DNA of 57,404 bases, taken from the NCBI GenBank assembly GCA_023853785.1, contig JAJIRX010000686.1, positions 1-57,404 on the forward strand, read 5' to 3'. The position numbers and the translations under genes were made by a program. The notes under the pieces were generated by a model. It was not told where the DNA came from. It saw nothing but the letters and a program-made list of their open reading frames with translations, and did no database searches. This stretch comes from Psilocybe azurescens (lineage: Eukaryota; Basidiomycota; Agaricomycetes; Agaricales; Agrocybaceae). Within the stretch, counting starts at the first letter, position 1. The number at the start of each line of letters is the position of its first letter. This document shows positions 1 through 10,635 of the stretch, in pieces.

Positions 1-537
1 AGAAAGGAAGGATCAATCATATGAAAGTGTCAGACAATAGAAAAGGAGCCAAATAGCAAACAAGTACCATGCTAATGAATAGAACCAGTCTATTCATGGC
101 ACAGCTCAGTCATCCATTACCAAGACTGCTGAGTGAGACAAAGATTTGCTGCATATGTGGAATCCAGTTAAAGACCAAATAGTTGTAGATGACCAAATGC
201 TGATGATGATGGTGATATATGATGCTGTGCAGTGCTGTGCATACTAGGATGGATAGAAATGATGTCCAGATTAAGCTGTGTATAGCCTTGAGGTTCAAAT
301 AGATAGACGATTGAATCATTGATAGGGAATGTAACTGATCAAATGGTTGAAGTGGAGATTGAAAGTTAGAACGAACTTGAAGTGGACTGTGAATGGGCTT
401 TGACGTTGAATATTGAGGGATGTACTTCAGATAAAATGCGAAATAATAACCCTGGCTTCTGCATGCAATGGGGAGTCAAGACAGACACTCTAAGCTTATA
501 GATAAATCTCATATCCAATCAAAATCGGTGTATGACA
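1..537 (+). mobile_element. 3' part of large LTR (copy A), truncated by window edge
   Basis: This stretch matches the last third of the LTR copies at 5368-7134 (inverted) and 45786-47554 (same orientation), up to the shared terminus GGTGTATGACA. Its 5' part lies outside the window. It ends inside the hAT-like element that follows, so it probably inserted there. Small differences from the other copies include CG versus TG at the CGGTGTATGACA end (intact here, TG in the 45.8-kb copy). No coding capacity is evident; open frames inside it are incidental. Confidence 0.8.
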
Positions 538-1711
538 GCGTCGCATCCTTGTCTTGTTGCTGTTGTTGTTGTTGTTATTGGCATGGCTGTCGGTTGTTGT
601 CATCCTCTCTCACGTTGGGTTGGCTGTCTGGCTCCGACCAACGAGGTGGTGGTGGTGGTAGTCGGAAGAAAGGTTGGGGTCGTTCATTTGATGGTTGTTG
701 TGTTAGTTTTTGTGATTAAACACTTTGTTTCTAATGTTCTACACTTGATATTTGGACTTGTACAAATGGACACTTAGTTAGAATTTGCTCTTTTCGGTGT
801 TTTTGCACACTGTTCTGTTAATAACTTTTGTAGAGTAAAGTTATTCAAATTCTAATTACTGATCCGGAATCCTCTCGTTGAGACGGTTCCGGTGATATAT
901 AATTGTCATGTAATTATAGGTTTGGTGTTTTGATGCAATATTGTGGACACCTATAGTCATGCCTTGCCATTTTTAGACACTTAGCCATGTAAAAGACCAG
1001 TATTCCTACTATGTCTGAGGAAACAAAGACACTAGAACAAGATTTGGAGTCTACAGAAGCAATTTACTATTTTCACTCATACTTGTCATTGTTGTGCATT
1101 TGAGATTTGACTCTATTGTTACTCATCAGTATAGCTACTGATTTGTGCATTATTGTCTATTTTAACATGTTGTGCCAATCGGCCGATGCCGAGCACACGT
1201 GTGCATCACATGTGCTTGTGAAATTTGACTCCACAGACTGAACAAAATACAAAAATTGTATCCATAGAGGCTTTGCTCCCAAATGTATTTAACTATTGTT
1301 TCATTTAATTGTTATTTCATAGAGTCTATTTCCATTGATTTTACTCTTTTATTTTTGCAATTAATATTAATAACTAATGATTATACTTCGGATATTGTGT
1401 TAATTATTGCATCCAGTGGACTCCACTGGACTGTGCTAATAAATATATTATTTGTTGTTCAGTGAATATTTAAGCCCCAGTTCAGTGGACTCCAGTGGAC
1501 TCCAGTGGACTTGACTGGACTCATAATCCACTGGACTGAGACTGGACTGAAAATTTGGCAGGAGTCCAGTGTGAGTCCAGTGGACTCCAGTGGACTGCAG
1601 TCCAGTTCCAATCCAGTGGACTAGACAATCTGTCAGCCAGTTTGGCTGGACAGAGAGTCCAGTGGTGTCCAGTGGTGTCCATATGGATTGTGTGGGGGAA
1701 GGAAAGACCTC
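538..1711 (+). mobile_element. hAT-like non-autonomous element, 5' truncated (copy X1)
   Basis: Same family as the complete element at 26550-28307, in the opposite orientation. It has the conserved GGTTGGGTTGGCTGTC / CTCCGACC block near 625-665, then (after a solo LTR insertion) the block starting TGCCAATCGGCC, an AT-rich stretch, a dense array of AGTCCA(C/G)TGGACT-type repeats at 1410-1690, and the terminal inverted repeat ending CCATATGGATTGTGTGGGGG...GAAAGACCTC at 1711. The left end is missing because the LTR ending at 537 occupies it. It sits inside a KDZ transposase relic. Its core lacks the GACAGG/ACAAGG minisatellite seen in the complete copy, which would lie in the missing part. Confidence 0.75.
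701..1167 (+). mobile_element. Solo LTR S1 (467 bp) with 5-bp target duplication
   Basis: It begins TGTTAGTTTTTGTGATT and ends TCTATTTTAACA. It is flanked on both sides by TGTTG (696-700 and 1168-1172). It is about 95% or more identical by eye to the LTR at 11617-12086. The related hAT-like element at 26.5-28.3 kb has an uninterrupted version of the target (around 27110-27125, minus strand), which confirms both the boundaries and the insertion. No internal retrotransposon region is present, so this is a solo LTR left by LTR-LTR recombination. Confidence 0.92.
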
Positions 1712-2990
1712 CCTGCCTTGCCGAGCTTTTGTCAATGCTGAAGGTTGGTGCTGAAAACTTCAAAAACTATCTGAAGAATGAATGTATTTACCTGGCCGGT
1801 CTATGTGCAGAGCCAACAGAAGAGCAGGCGCAGGTGGAATATATGGAGCTTCTATTTGATCTGGATCAATACAAGTGAGTTCTTTTTTGCTATGTTTCAT
1901 TTCTATATTTTATGACCATATTCAGGGCAAAAAGCGACGCTGCTAGTGCACTGTATCATGACCGTGATTGTCTCATGATCAAGGAGGGCTACACTGGCTC
2001 CCAGATTATGAAAATCATGACCCAGTATCATACCACCTTTCAGTGCTGGAATGTGAAGCATGAAGAGGTCCTTCAGTACGAGGGAGGCCAACAACATTGC
2101 AGTCAGATGGGCTCTTACAATGCCTGAATATCGACCAGGGTCTGATCATCGTTCACAAACATAAATATTGTTGGGAGCTCGATGACCTCAAGAGGTTGGT
2201 AGTACAACATCTTTCAAGATGACGAAGCTTGACATGAGTGATGTTGGTATGTCATTCAGATTTTTAACTTGAAGTCTGATTCTGATATTTGCGATAAGGG
2301 TACAAGCTTCGTGAAAAGATCAGTAAATCTCTCAAGACTCGAGCAGATGCTATTCAGTCAGCTTTGAAATGCTATAATGAAGCTGCTGCATTGATGGAAC
2401 CACCACAAGCTTCACTGAACTGGGACTCAGTCGTTGCTGCCGTTAATCTGGCTGACTTTGACCTACTACAGGATACTCAACAAGACATTTGAATGATGGA
2501 TTGGGCCCAGGTGGCCAATCATGAGGCCATGGTGATGTATTTTTCAGATCAAGCGGGCAAAAGAAGAGATTCTTCACCCTAATGTAGAAATATGTCAGCT
2601 GCTCACCTTTCTCTTTGATGACCATATTGACCTCTATTGGGCAGTATGTGCTAACATCATAGTGAACACTCCTCTCACTGCTGAAATCTCTGCCCAGTGG
2701 CAGTATCATAGTCAGCTTCATGAACAGATTATCAGTTGCCTTCGTCAAGCAAGTCAGCTCGAAGGCTTCAGTGGCTCTTTGTTCCTTGGGCAGCAGAAAG
2801 GTTGTGACCCTTCTCTGCATTGATGTCCCACCTCCTGCCTGGGTAATAGACATATTGGGTCTTGGACAGACTGACATCATAGTTACTGAGGCTGAAGATG
2901 TGGTCCTCAAAGAAACATCTAATGTAGACTTTGATGTTGATACTGATGTATTCATAACACTCTTAGATAGTGTCTCTCTTGCGTATATCT
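1712..2990 (+). pseudogene. KDZ (Kyakuja-Dileera-Zisupton) transposase, C-terminal relic
   Basis: Translated segments follow the C-terminal layout of fungal KDZ transposases, which mobilise large cut-and-paste elements. In order: LKVGAENFKNYL (about 1740), ASALYHDRDCLMIKEGYTG (about 1940-1995), YKLREKISKSLKTRADAIQ (from about 2302), LADFDLLQDTQQDI (about 2450), IKRAKEEILHPNVEICQLL (from about 2549), and FSGSLFLGQQ near 2770. The segments lie in different frames, separated by short introns and stops, for example just after LLQDTQQDI. The N-terminal half, with the cysteine cluster and most catalytic residues, is absent because a hAT-like element and an LTR occupy the 5' side. Inactive. The family call is by recall of conserved blocks. 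Confidence 0.75.
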
Positions 2991-3080
2991 CGTAGATTTA
3001 TATAAGACTTAGATATTACGTGTTAAACCTTCAGTATAGTATTGGAGAACATACTTTTTGTGTTCGAACAAAGACATAAT

Positions 3081-3365
3081 GTTGAAATGGCTCGAATGGC
3101 TTGAAAATATGTTAATGCTGGATGCAAGCCTGTATTCAATGCCTATCGTACGTTAAAGCTTCATTACAATATGGATGAATATACTTGTTGCGCTTGAATC
3201 AAGGCATAGTGTTTAAATAACTTGAACATGTCGAACATAAACTCATATATGTAAATATGCAATGTCTACTTCATCGAGACATTTTGAAACAGTTCAAAAA
3301 TATTGAAACGGCTCAAAGATATGTTAATGCTGAATGCAAGCCTGTATTCAATGCCTATCATACAT
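3081..3365. repeat. Duplicated 60-70 bp motif in KDZ 3' flank
   Basis: The string ATGTTAATGCTG followed by GATGCAAGCCTGTATTC and AATGCCTATC occurs at about 3081-3151 and again at about 3302-3363. Both copies are preceded by a GAAA(T/C)GGCTC motif. Position just downstream of the KDZ coding relic suggests subterminal repeats of that element. The rest of 2991-3660 is AT-rich with no recognisable gene. Confidence 0.55.
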
Positions 3366-3665
3366 CAGGAAAATGACTTTTGATCTCAGATCAACTTAGG
3401 TAAATGACATATTTACAAAGTAACTTCTGATCTTTAATTTGCCCCAAGCTGCTTTAGAGTCTTTGGGAAATTAAAGATATATGTAAAACTCTCAGAAATC
3501 TTTAAGCAATTACTAAAGAATTTTTTCCCAGATTGTCTTAAGTAGTTTGTGTATTGAAAAATACATCAAGTGGATTTAAAATTCCTCTCATTGTTCACAA
3601 TATATAACAAGTAATATGCAAAGCTTTATTAAAGAACTACCATATAGTTTGATAGCTATATTTAC

Positions 3666-5363
3666 TTAACCAGTTATTAACAAAAATGTGTTTGTGGAGT
3701 CTAAAATATTTGCAGAAGACCATTCAGAAGGGACAGACCCCTGGGGAAAAGCAGGAAATAGCATGCAGCTTTGTCGTATATTGGCCAGAGGTATAATTGT
3801 GCCTTGTGGCCTTGTAGGAGTTGTTGTAGTCATCACTGTTTTAATGCAATACATCATACCATGATGTTCTTCTGCTCTTTTAGATAAAGGTGAATACCAT
3901 TCAATATATGCCAAAGGTTCTTTTGGCTATATTGGTGATGATAGAGCTCTACCAGCATATGTCTCTGTGAACTTTGGCAGAGTAAATATAACACAAACAC
4001 GACCAATTTTTGTCCCTAAAAATGAAGTTTAGCCTGCAATTTGGAATCAATATAAAGTCTATATCATACCCATCAGTCCTGTTGATTCTGCATCAATGTT
4101 GACAATAGCAACAACGGTATCAAATCGGCCATGTGGAAGTTTGTCAGACTTTGGAAGAGCCTTAACAATATCGTTTTCCTCCATGTCATTTTCATCGTCA
4201 ATTACTTCAGGATGGAATCGAAACATGTTGTAAACATCAACTTTTGTGAATGGAAGTGGTATATTACCCAAATTTTGATTGGTAGTAGGAGTATCAGAGT
4301 ATTGGTTTAAAAACCTTCAAATAATAGGAAAATGTGGTGCCATATGTTTTTCTTCAATAATGGAAAGTGATCGGTTGGGAAAATTAGGCTCTTTAGAAAT
4401 CGATATAGGTGGCTTTTGAAGCTGCTTGAAAGACATTATAGCACTGGAGGTAGGAGGAGCCATTTCGATGTCGCCATGATTATCAAAAAGCTGTTTGGTT
4501 TTGGCTTGTGTAAATTGGGATGCCGGTGATGATTTGGACAATTGAAGTGATTTTTGATAGATGTCAAAACCCACAATCTTTTCTCGACGAGAAAGCCAGC
4601 GAATCATTTGAGGAAATTCATTTCTCTGATTTGTAGCTCTCCATCCATGTTTGGCAAAATCAATATGAAGCCGTTCAAATAGCTCAGTGTTGTAGTTGTC
4701 AGTAGTGCCAAACATTTTGATAGCCTCCACATAGTGTAGAAGAGAATGGAATTTTGGAATGTTGAAGTCCTTTCGTACTCCTGTTTGGATAAAGTAGTCG
4801 GAATGTTGGTGAAATGTATTCAATGCACTCTGAAGATAGCCAAGTGTTTCTGTACTGTGTATAGTATACTGAGCAAGATAAATGAAGTCAAGAAGAGCAG
4901 TGATAGCAACCACAGCCTTAGTAGGTATGCTTCCAATTAGGCAACCAAGTAGAATTTTAGCCATATTTTTCCTCTCTGGACCTGAGATTTGCAAAAGTGC
5001 AGATATTCCATTTTGAAATGACATAGCCCATATCCAATAGGAAGACATTGTATATGTTGATCCAGTTGAGCAGGGGATAGAATTTTCTGACACCAAGCTA
5101 CCAGATGTTTGAACACCCCTTGATACAGCTGATGCAAAATGTCTGGTGTAATAGATCGATGAATATCAGTAAGAGGAAATCCATCCCAAAAAGGTTGATA
5201 AACGCTACCCGCCACATCATATGACATGCAAAAGTTATGGAATGAATTTGGATTCCCATTTGCACATTGGTTACTCTCTTGAAGTATGGATTTTGTCCAC
5301 TCCTGAGTTCTTCGCTCATGAGGTTCTTTGTTTCCAAGTTCTATAGCTGGAGCCTTGCATTTG
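3666..5363 (-). pseudogene. Plavaka-type transposase, C-terminal half
   Basis: Minus-strand translations give the hallmark blocks of Plavaka (CACTA-related) transposases of Agaricomycetes. In order: YQPFWDGFPLTDIHRSITPD and DILHQLYQGVFKHLVAWCQ (about 5210-5090), LHYVEAIKMFGTTDNYNTEL and FERLHIDFAKHGWRATNQRN (about 4730-4620), LPFTKVDVYNMFRFHPEVI with GRFDTVVAIV (4271-4080), and LAYIEWYSPLSKRAEEHHGM (about 3910). The coding sequence continues at 7135 on the other side of a solo LTR. The segments lie in more than one frame, with an apparent frameshift near 5090 and a gap before 4271. Non-functional. The transposase would act in the nucleus on its own terminal repeats. Confidence 0.82.
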
Positions 5364-5367
5364 ACGC

Positions 5368-7134
5368 TGTCATACACCGATTTTGATTGGATATGAGATT
5401 TATCTATAAGCTTAGAGCATCTATCTTGACTCCCCATTGCATGCAGAAGCCAGGGTTATTATTTCGCATTTTTATCTGAAGCACATCCCTCAATATTCAA
5501 CGTCAGCCCATTCACAGTCCACTTCAAGCTCCATTCCAACTTTCAATCTCCACTTCAACCATTTGATCAGTTACATTCCCTATCAATGATTCAATCGTCT
5601 ATCTATTTCGAACCTCAAGGCTATGCACAGATTATTCTTGGACATCATTCCTATCCATCCTAGTACGCACAGCACTGCAAAGCATCATATATCACCATCG
5701 TCATCAGCATTTGATCATCTACAACTATTTGGTCTTTAACTGGATTCCACATATGCAGCAAATCTTTGTCTCACTCAGCAGTCTTGGTAATGGATGACTG
5801 AGCTGTGCCATGAATAGACTGGTTCTATTCATTAGCATGGTACTTGTTTGCTATTTTGGCTCCTTTTCTATTGTCTGACACTTTCATATGATTAATCCTT
5901 CCTTCCTTTTGTCATTCTTGCTTATTGTACTTACTCAGCTTCGCTTCTTTCTTACTCATCTCACTTCGCTTTTCATAATCCTGCTTATACTTCTTACTCA
6001 TCCTATGTTACTTACTTACTCATCCTTCTATTTTTCACTCCTAAACTCCGTCAGCTTTCAATCTATTGTATGTAGTTGACAGATGGGAATACTGGGTGTT
6101 GTTCTACAGAATGATTGGTATAGTTTGGATGCTTGATCTCTTTTAAATATTTTTCTATGTTCTCTGGTATATAAACCATGTATTAGTATCGCTTGGAATG
6201 CAAGGAAGTTACAAGCCCCAACTTTCTTCACAGCAAAGATTTCAAGTTATCAAGTACTCAGTCCAGCACTCCAAGCACACATTCAATCAATCTCTATCAA
6301 TATTCAGCACGAAATTCAACAATCACTCCAGTTATTCAAGACGTTCATCAGTGGCTAGACCAGCCTATCCAACCACTCTCGCTCTCTTATCACATAGAAT
6401 TTTGTCCAGTTCATTTCGATCCTACCATCCTCCAGACCCTTCATTCTTCCTCTACATCAAGATCCTCAACTCCCCATCGCTTCAGTTGCTCCGGAATATT
6501 TTATTCAGCGATTTTGGTCTTGTTGTCATCTTCATCCATCGCTCCAGACACCCTTTATCCGCTTCTCTATGTTCTTTGATTTTTTGGCTGAGGAATATTG
6601 CTTAGGTCGTCACCTTCAATCGCCCTAGTCATCCCTCATTCACCTCACCGCTCTGTTTGATTTTTGGTTCAAGAACATCGCACAATCCTTCATCATCTAT
6701 CACTCCAGGCCACTCAAGTCATTATTCTATCAGCAGACTTTACTTCTAGCTTTGCAGACACTGCAGACTTGCTTGAAGCGCACTAGGATCAAGACTACAT
6801 TCTCACTCCTGCCCCCGTATCAATCCCTACAATTTATCTAGTCATTTGGCCCCTCCACAGTCATCACACCTCATTCACACCGTTCTACCCCAATCAAGTC
6901 AGGTTGCTTCCTCCCAGTAAATACTCAAGGGCATTTTATATCCCCTCATCTATTCCTCCTCCTTCATACATCCCTGCCCTCCTCAGACCACATACATCTA
7001 CACAACCTAGTGGCAAAGCCAGCCCTCACTTTAACTCAACAGGGAGAGAGTTGTCTTATCTAGTCTAGACCATTCCTCTCTGGTTTGTGTTTTGGTTTTC
7101 GATTTATATATCAAATCACACACTACGTAGTTCA
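5368..7134 (-). mobile_element. Solo large LTR (copy B, 1,767 bp) inside Plavaka gene
   Basis: It reads TGAACTACGTAGTGTGTGAT ... GGTGTATGACA on the minus strand and is nearly identical to 45786-47554. Flanks on the plus strand are ACGC (5364-5367) and ACGT (7135-7138), a 4-bp target duplication with one mismatch. Adjacent Plavaka frames join across it: TDYPEQCLVTCTKYGTYV upstream and KCKAPAIELGNKE downstream. It has TG...CA ends and TATA-like stretches but no gag or pol, so a solo LTR is the simplest reading. Open frames within it (for example 5888-6079 and 6193-6605) are not considered genes. Confidence 0.85.
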
Positions 7135-8658
7135 ACGTATGTTCCATACTTGGTGCATGTTACAAGACATTGTTCTGGATAATCAGTGACATAGCAGGTA
7201 AGGATTGGATGGACTTTGCAAACAGCTCCATCAGTGCTGACCATCTCCACACCTTTTGACCAGCATCAATTAAAGGCTGAAGGACAATGCGCATGGAATC
7301 ATGGAAAATATGTTGGACATGGGACCAATGCTGCTGATCATTCATTTTGGACTGATCAAGTTTGTCAACTGACAGATATGCAATTAGGACACAGGCATGT
7401 TTGGAAGGCTTGCATTGTGTAGCTTTTGGAATGTTTCCGATTGTGAAATATACTGGATAAGCAGATTTATTTCCTGAAAATTGAGTGAGCTGCGTCTTGT
7501 CGGTGGCTATGATAACAGGAGCAACAGTAGCACCAAGTGGCAGCATTGACTGAAATATACAAGCTAAGTAAGAAATCCTCCCAAAAAACAGTAAAATGTA
7601 CCTGTAAAACATGCCACCATTTTCCTCTCCACATTTCTGAGAATATATGATTTCCCCAGAGTTTTCACCTGAGAATATCTTGGCAGGTGCATACACCATA
7701 TCCTTAGAGAAATGAGGATCTTTCCACAAGCTTTGAATAGCAGCAATAGGATCACGAAAGTGGATTGTGAATGTTTCACTAGGTTTGTCCTTGAAAATAG
7801 ATGTTTTGTCTGCCACTCTCCTGCCTTTTCTGGTATGTCGTCTTATTTTTGATGAAGGACTCGTATATTCTTGTATGAAAGGCCTAATTTTTCTACCACC
7901 TTCATGAAATTTTAGCAAAATACACTAAATATGAATAAATGATGCTCACTCCTGGTATAGCCAGCAGTCTATCAAATGTGTTATGACCAGGTCCATCCAT
8001 CACTGCCCACTGAGCAACTTTCCAGTCAAGCTCTGAGGTAAAGGGAAAAATTTACTTGCTCCAATGGTGGTATTTTCTTCTTCTGGCATTTACTTGGGAG
8101 GTATGACGTGGCAAATGATATCACCAGCATTCTTGGTCCATATAATTGTGCAATCATCTTCATTATCATCCAAAACTGACATGTTTTTGGGCTGATGTTT
8201 TTTCTTGAACTGGCGCTTTTTGGAAAAATAGGCTTTGTAGAATGTTGATGATGACTAGTATTGATAATAGATTCACTTGAAGATGAGACAGAGGAGATAC
8301 CCAGAGTTTGAGAGGCCATAGGAGCTGGAGAGGAATAGAAATCAGAATGTTTCTGAGAAGACAAAGCTAGAGATAGGTGTCAGTGACTCGTTATGATTGG
8401 AGATTGCTGGTCTAGAACTGGAAAATTGCACATTGGCGATGAAAATGAAGTATGTTTGCTTTGTATATGAGGTGAAGAGCTAAAAGATACCCATCTGCCT
8501 TGCAAATGAGGTGAAGATCTTATAAGCAGCAAGCTTGAAATTTCTGATTCTGGCCAGCGTGTCTGTGATAATGGCGTATCAGGTTTTGTGGATGGTGATG
8601 GAGTCGACAATTTTGAATGTGGCATATAGTCCTTAGAGATCAGAAATGGAGAGGACAT
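7135..8658 (-). pseudogene. Plavaka-type transposase, N-terminal half
   Basis: This is the 5' half of the gene whose 3' half lies at 3666-5363. Minus-strand exons give a Ser-rich N-terminus (8658-8170), then LDWKVAQWAVMDGPGHNTFD ending RLLAIPGV (about 8025-7945). After an apparent intron come FRDPIAAIQSLWKDPHFSKD (about 7760), LPLGATVAPVIIATDKTQLT and GNKSAYPVYFTIGNIPKAT (7540-7430), and TDYPEQCLVTCTKYGTYV (7190-7138) right against the LTR. The blocks and their order match fungal Plavaka proteins. Frames change several times. The start is uncertain; 8658 is the most upstream open ATG that fits. Confidence 0.75.
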
Positions 8659-9058
8659 TGCTGACCATATGTATAGCTGCTACAGACATAGACACTGGCA
8701 GTAGATACGTTGAACAGAATCATGTAGTAATCTGAACTTTAGTGAAGTTGTGGGAATCAACATTGCTGACAGAATACATGATTGCTTACTAACTCATGGT
8801 CGCACAGCAAGTTCACAGATTGCACACAGCATACATATTACACATTCATTTTCTGTTTTCATATCCACAACATTATTGACATGTATGTTCTTTTATATTT
8901 CACTGATTTTCACCTGTTAGAAGCATTTTTATTCATCCTACACTCTACTACAGACCCATGTTTTTTACCACACTCTTTGGTTTCTGGCATCGCCGTTCTA
9001 CATCTGCTACTTCTACCCTCCAGACCCTCCCTCAAGCCTCATTTCTGGCTCAACTGGA

Positions 9059-10079
9059 ATGCAAAGGCTTGATCCAATAACTGCCAGAAAATCATATTTT
9101 GTTCTTGCAGAAATTGCAATCTCAGCACATTGTTATCCTGGTAAGGTGTTCAGCATTTCTGAATTTCAAACAGTTAACATCATATCTACACTTAGATGCA
9201 ATTGAATACATCAACAGAGGAATTGCAAGTGGCAATGAGCCTTTCTCCAGGAAACAAAGGGATCTAGTAGCATTTGCCTATCGTGAAATGGTCCTCCCTC
9301 TGAGAAAGATTTGGTATACACTCCCAGTCATGAGAAATGGTTCAGACCATCCGCGTGTTCATTTACTTCCATGGTTCCAAAAAGTTATCATGCAACAGGC
9401 AATCCTCTATTCTAGAAAAATACTTTCTCTTCTGGACTCCAGAATGGTTCCTTTAGCTGACAGCAATGAGGCCAATGTTTTTATTTAAAGCTGTACATTG
9501 TTTCCATCTTTTTCTTGACTAAATTCATTTAAAAGTATTTGTTGGCAGGAAAGGAGACTTCCACTGATATCTATGTGAACTTGATCCAGACAGATTCATT
9601 CACAACTGAAACAACTCTCATATGGCCTATAGAGATGCCTGGAATATAGTGGCCACATCTTTTCACCCTCTACATCCTCTTCGGTTATCAGTTGCTCTAA
9701 ATTATTCAGCTTATTTTCAAGACATCTATCCATCCACCTTTTTGCCATTGAAGTATCAAAAGCTGCTTTTGATGCTGGTCTTGTTCAGCTTAGAAGAACC
9801 GATTCAGACCAATATTTGCACTACAAGGAAAGCATAAATCTTATGCTTCTTCATCTAAAGAATTTGGTAGCATGGGCAGATGGTGATCATATTCAACAGC
9901 AAGTTGATCTATTTAACTTTACAATAGGTATTTAGTGCTATTATTTCTAAAAGAGTTCAGCTAAATACCCACCTACAGAAAACTTTGATACTGACAACAA
10001 TACTGTGGTTGAGGATGATGATGATATCGACATTCTTTTATTTGATCCAGCCTCTATTATGGAATCCTCCTACATTTAA
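9059..10079 (+). pseudogene. 14-3-3-like protein, decayed copy
   Basis: 14-3-3 proteins are dimeric helical scaffolds that bind phosphoserine/threonine ligands in the cytoplasm and nucleus. Recognisable pieces in order: SYFVLAEIAISAHCYPDAIE (helices 1-2, joined over a short intron near 9142-9197), REMVLPLRKIWYTL, LLDSRMVPLADS, KGDFH.YLCEL, AYRDAWNIVATSFHPLHPLR, LSVALNYSAYF, SKAAFDAGLVQLRR, INLMLLHLKNLVAW, and an acidic tail ending ESSYI. Lesions: a frameshift at VFI/YLKLKGDFH near 9480, TGA codons after GDFH and before NNSHMAYRD (about 9560-9615), and a frameshift near 9755. Introns near 9142-9197, 9493-9548 and 9928-9976 show it is not a processed copy. Divergent and inactive. Confidence 0.78.
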
Positions 10080-10390
10080 TCCTATTTATATTCTGCTTTT
10101 GCATTTCCACATAGCTTTCCACACTCACTTACAAATTACACTCACTACTATCTGACTACCATACTTTGACTTTTGCTGAATGTTTAGTTTTTGTTGATAA
10201 TAAAATGATTCATTCTAAGTGTTTATTGAAACAGTGTGGAGAAAGGCCAGTTAAATGTAAGAATAACAAGAATAGCAAATTATAGTGGTAAGAGAATGCA
10301 AAAGGATAATAACAACAGCTCTGGACAGTAATTGACGACAGTATAGTATCTGTCTTAAAACGCAGAGCTGCATCCTGCCAGGTGTCAGCA

Positions 10391-10580
10391 TCATTTCAGC
10401 ATTCCTGTAGAATATTGATTGCAGAATCTGGGAGCAGACATATCAGTTGTGCACCAATCAAGAGTAAATTTATTAGGTGCACCTCTGTAGTCATCACCAG
10501 GCGTTTCTAGCCAATGACCACAAATCTCAGTCAGTGTCTCATTGACTATGTCATATATGGCTGCTCGCTTATCTATATTT
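10391..10580 (-). CDS. Unidentified exon-like fragment (about 62 codons)
   Basis: An open minus-strand stretch contains RAAIYDIVNETLTEICGHWL and DDYRGAPNKFTLDWCTTDMS and ends STGMLK-stop at 10391. A plausible 3' splice site (ATATAG) with a branch-like CACTAAT lies just upstream at 10580-10600. Amino-acid composition looks coding, with three Cys and several Trp. I do not recognise the family. A 20-bp-arm hairpin sits in the presumed upstream intron, and no convincing upstream exon was found toward 10980. Confidence 0.3.
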
Positions 10581-10591
10581 CCTTATTAGTG

Positions 10592-10635
10592 CTGTGACCA
10601 AATCTACAAGATGCGTCTTGTAGATTTGGTCACAG
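10592..10635. repeat. Perfect 20-bp-arm hairpin, 4-nt loop
   Basis: The arm CTGTGACCAAATCTACAAGA (10592-10611) is followed by loop TGCG and by its exact reverse complement (10616-10635). A related, slightly degenerate hairpin is at 15023-15068. There is no T-run after it, so it is not a Pol III terminator. It may be a minimal palindromic repeat family or the core of a foldback element. Confidence 0.85.

Noticed and set aside
1448..1878. Open frames over the AGTCCA repeats at 1448-1763 and the 1555-1878 frame as one gene
   Set aside because: The first part is TIR and subterminal repeat sequence of X1. Only the portion after about 1712 belongs to the KDZ transposase.
5888..6605. Open frames within the large LTR, mirrored at 46314-47031
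   Set aside because: They lie inside a repeat with no gag/pol similarity and differ by stops between copies. Better explained as LTR sequence.
1..7134. Treating copies A (1-537) and B (5368-7134) as LTRs of one retrotransposon
   Set aside because: They are in opposite orientation and the sequence between them is a KDZ and a Plavaka relic, so they are independent insertions.
10592..10635. Helitron 3' hairpin or transcription terminator
   Set aside because: No CTRR end after the hairpin, arms too long for a Helitron, and no T-run; a second copy has unrelated flanks.
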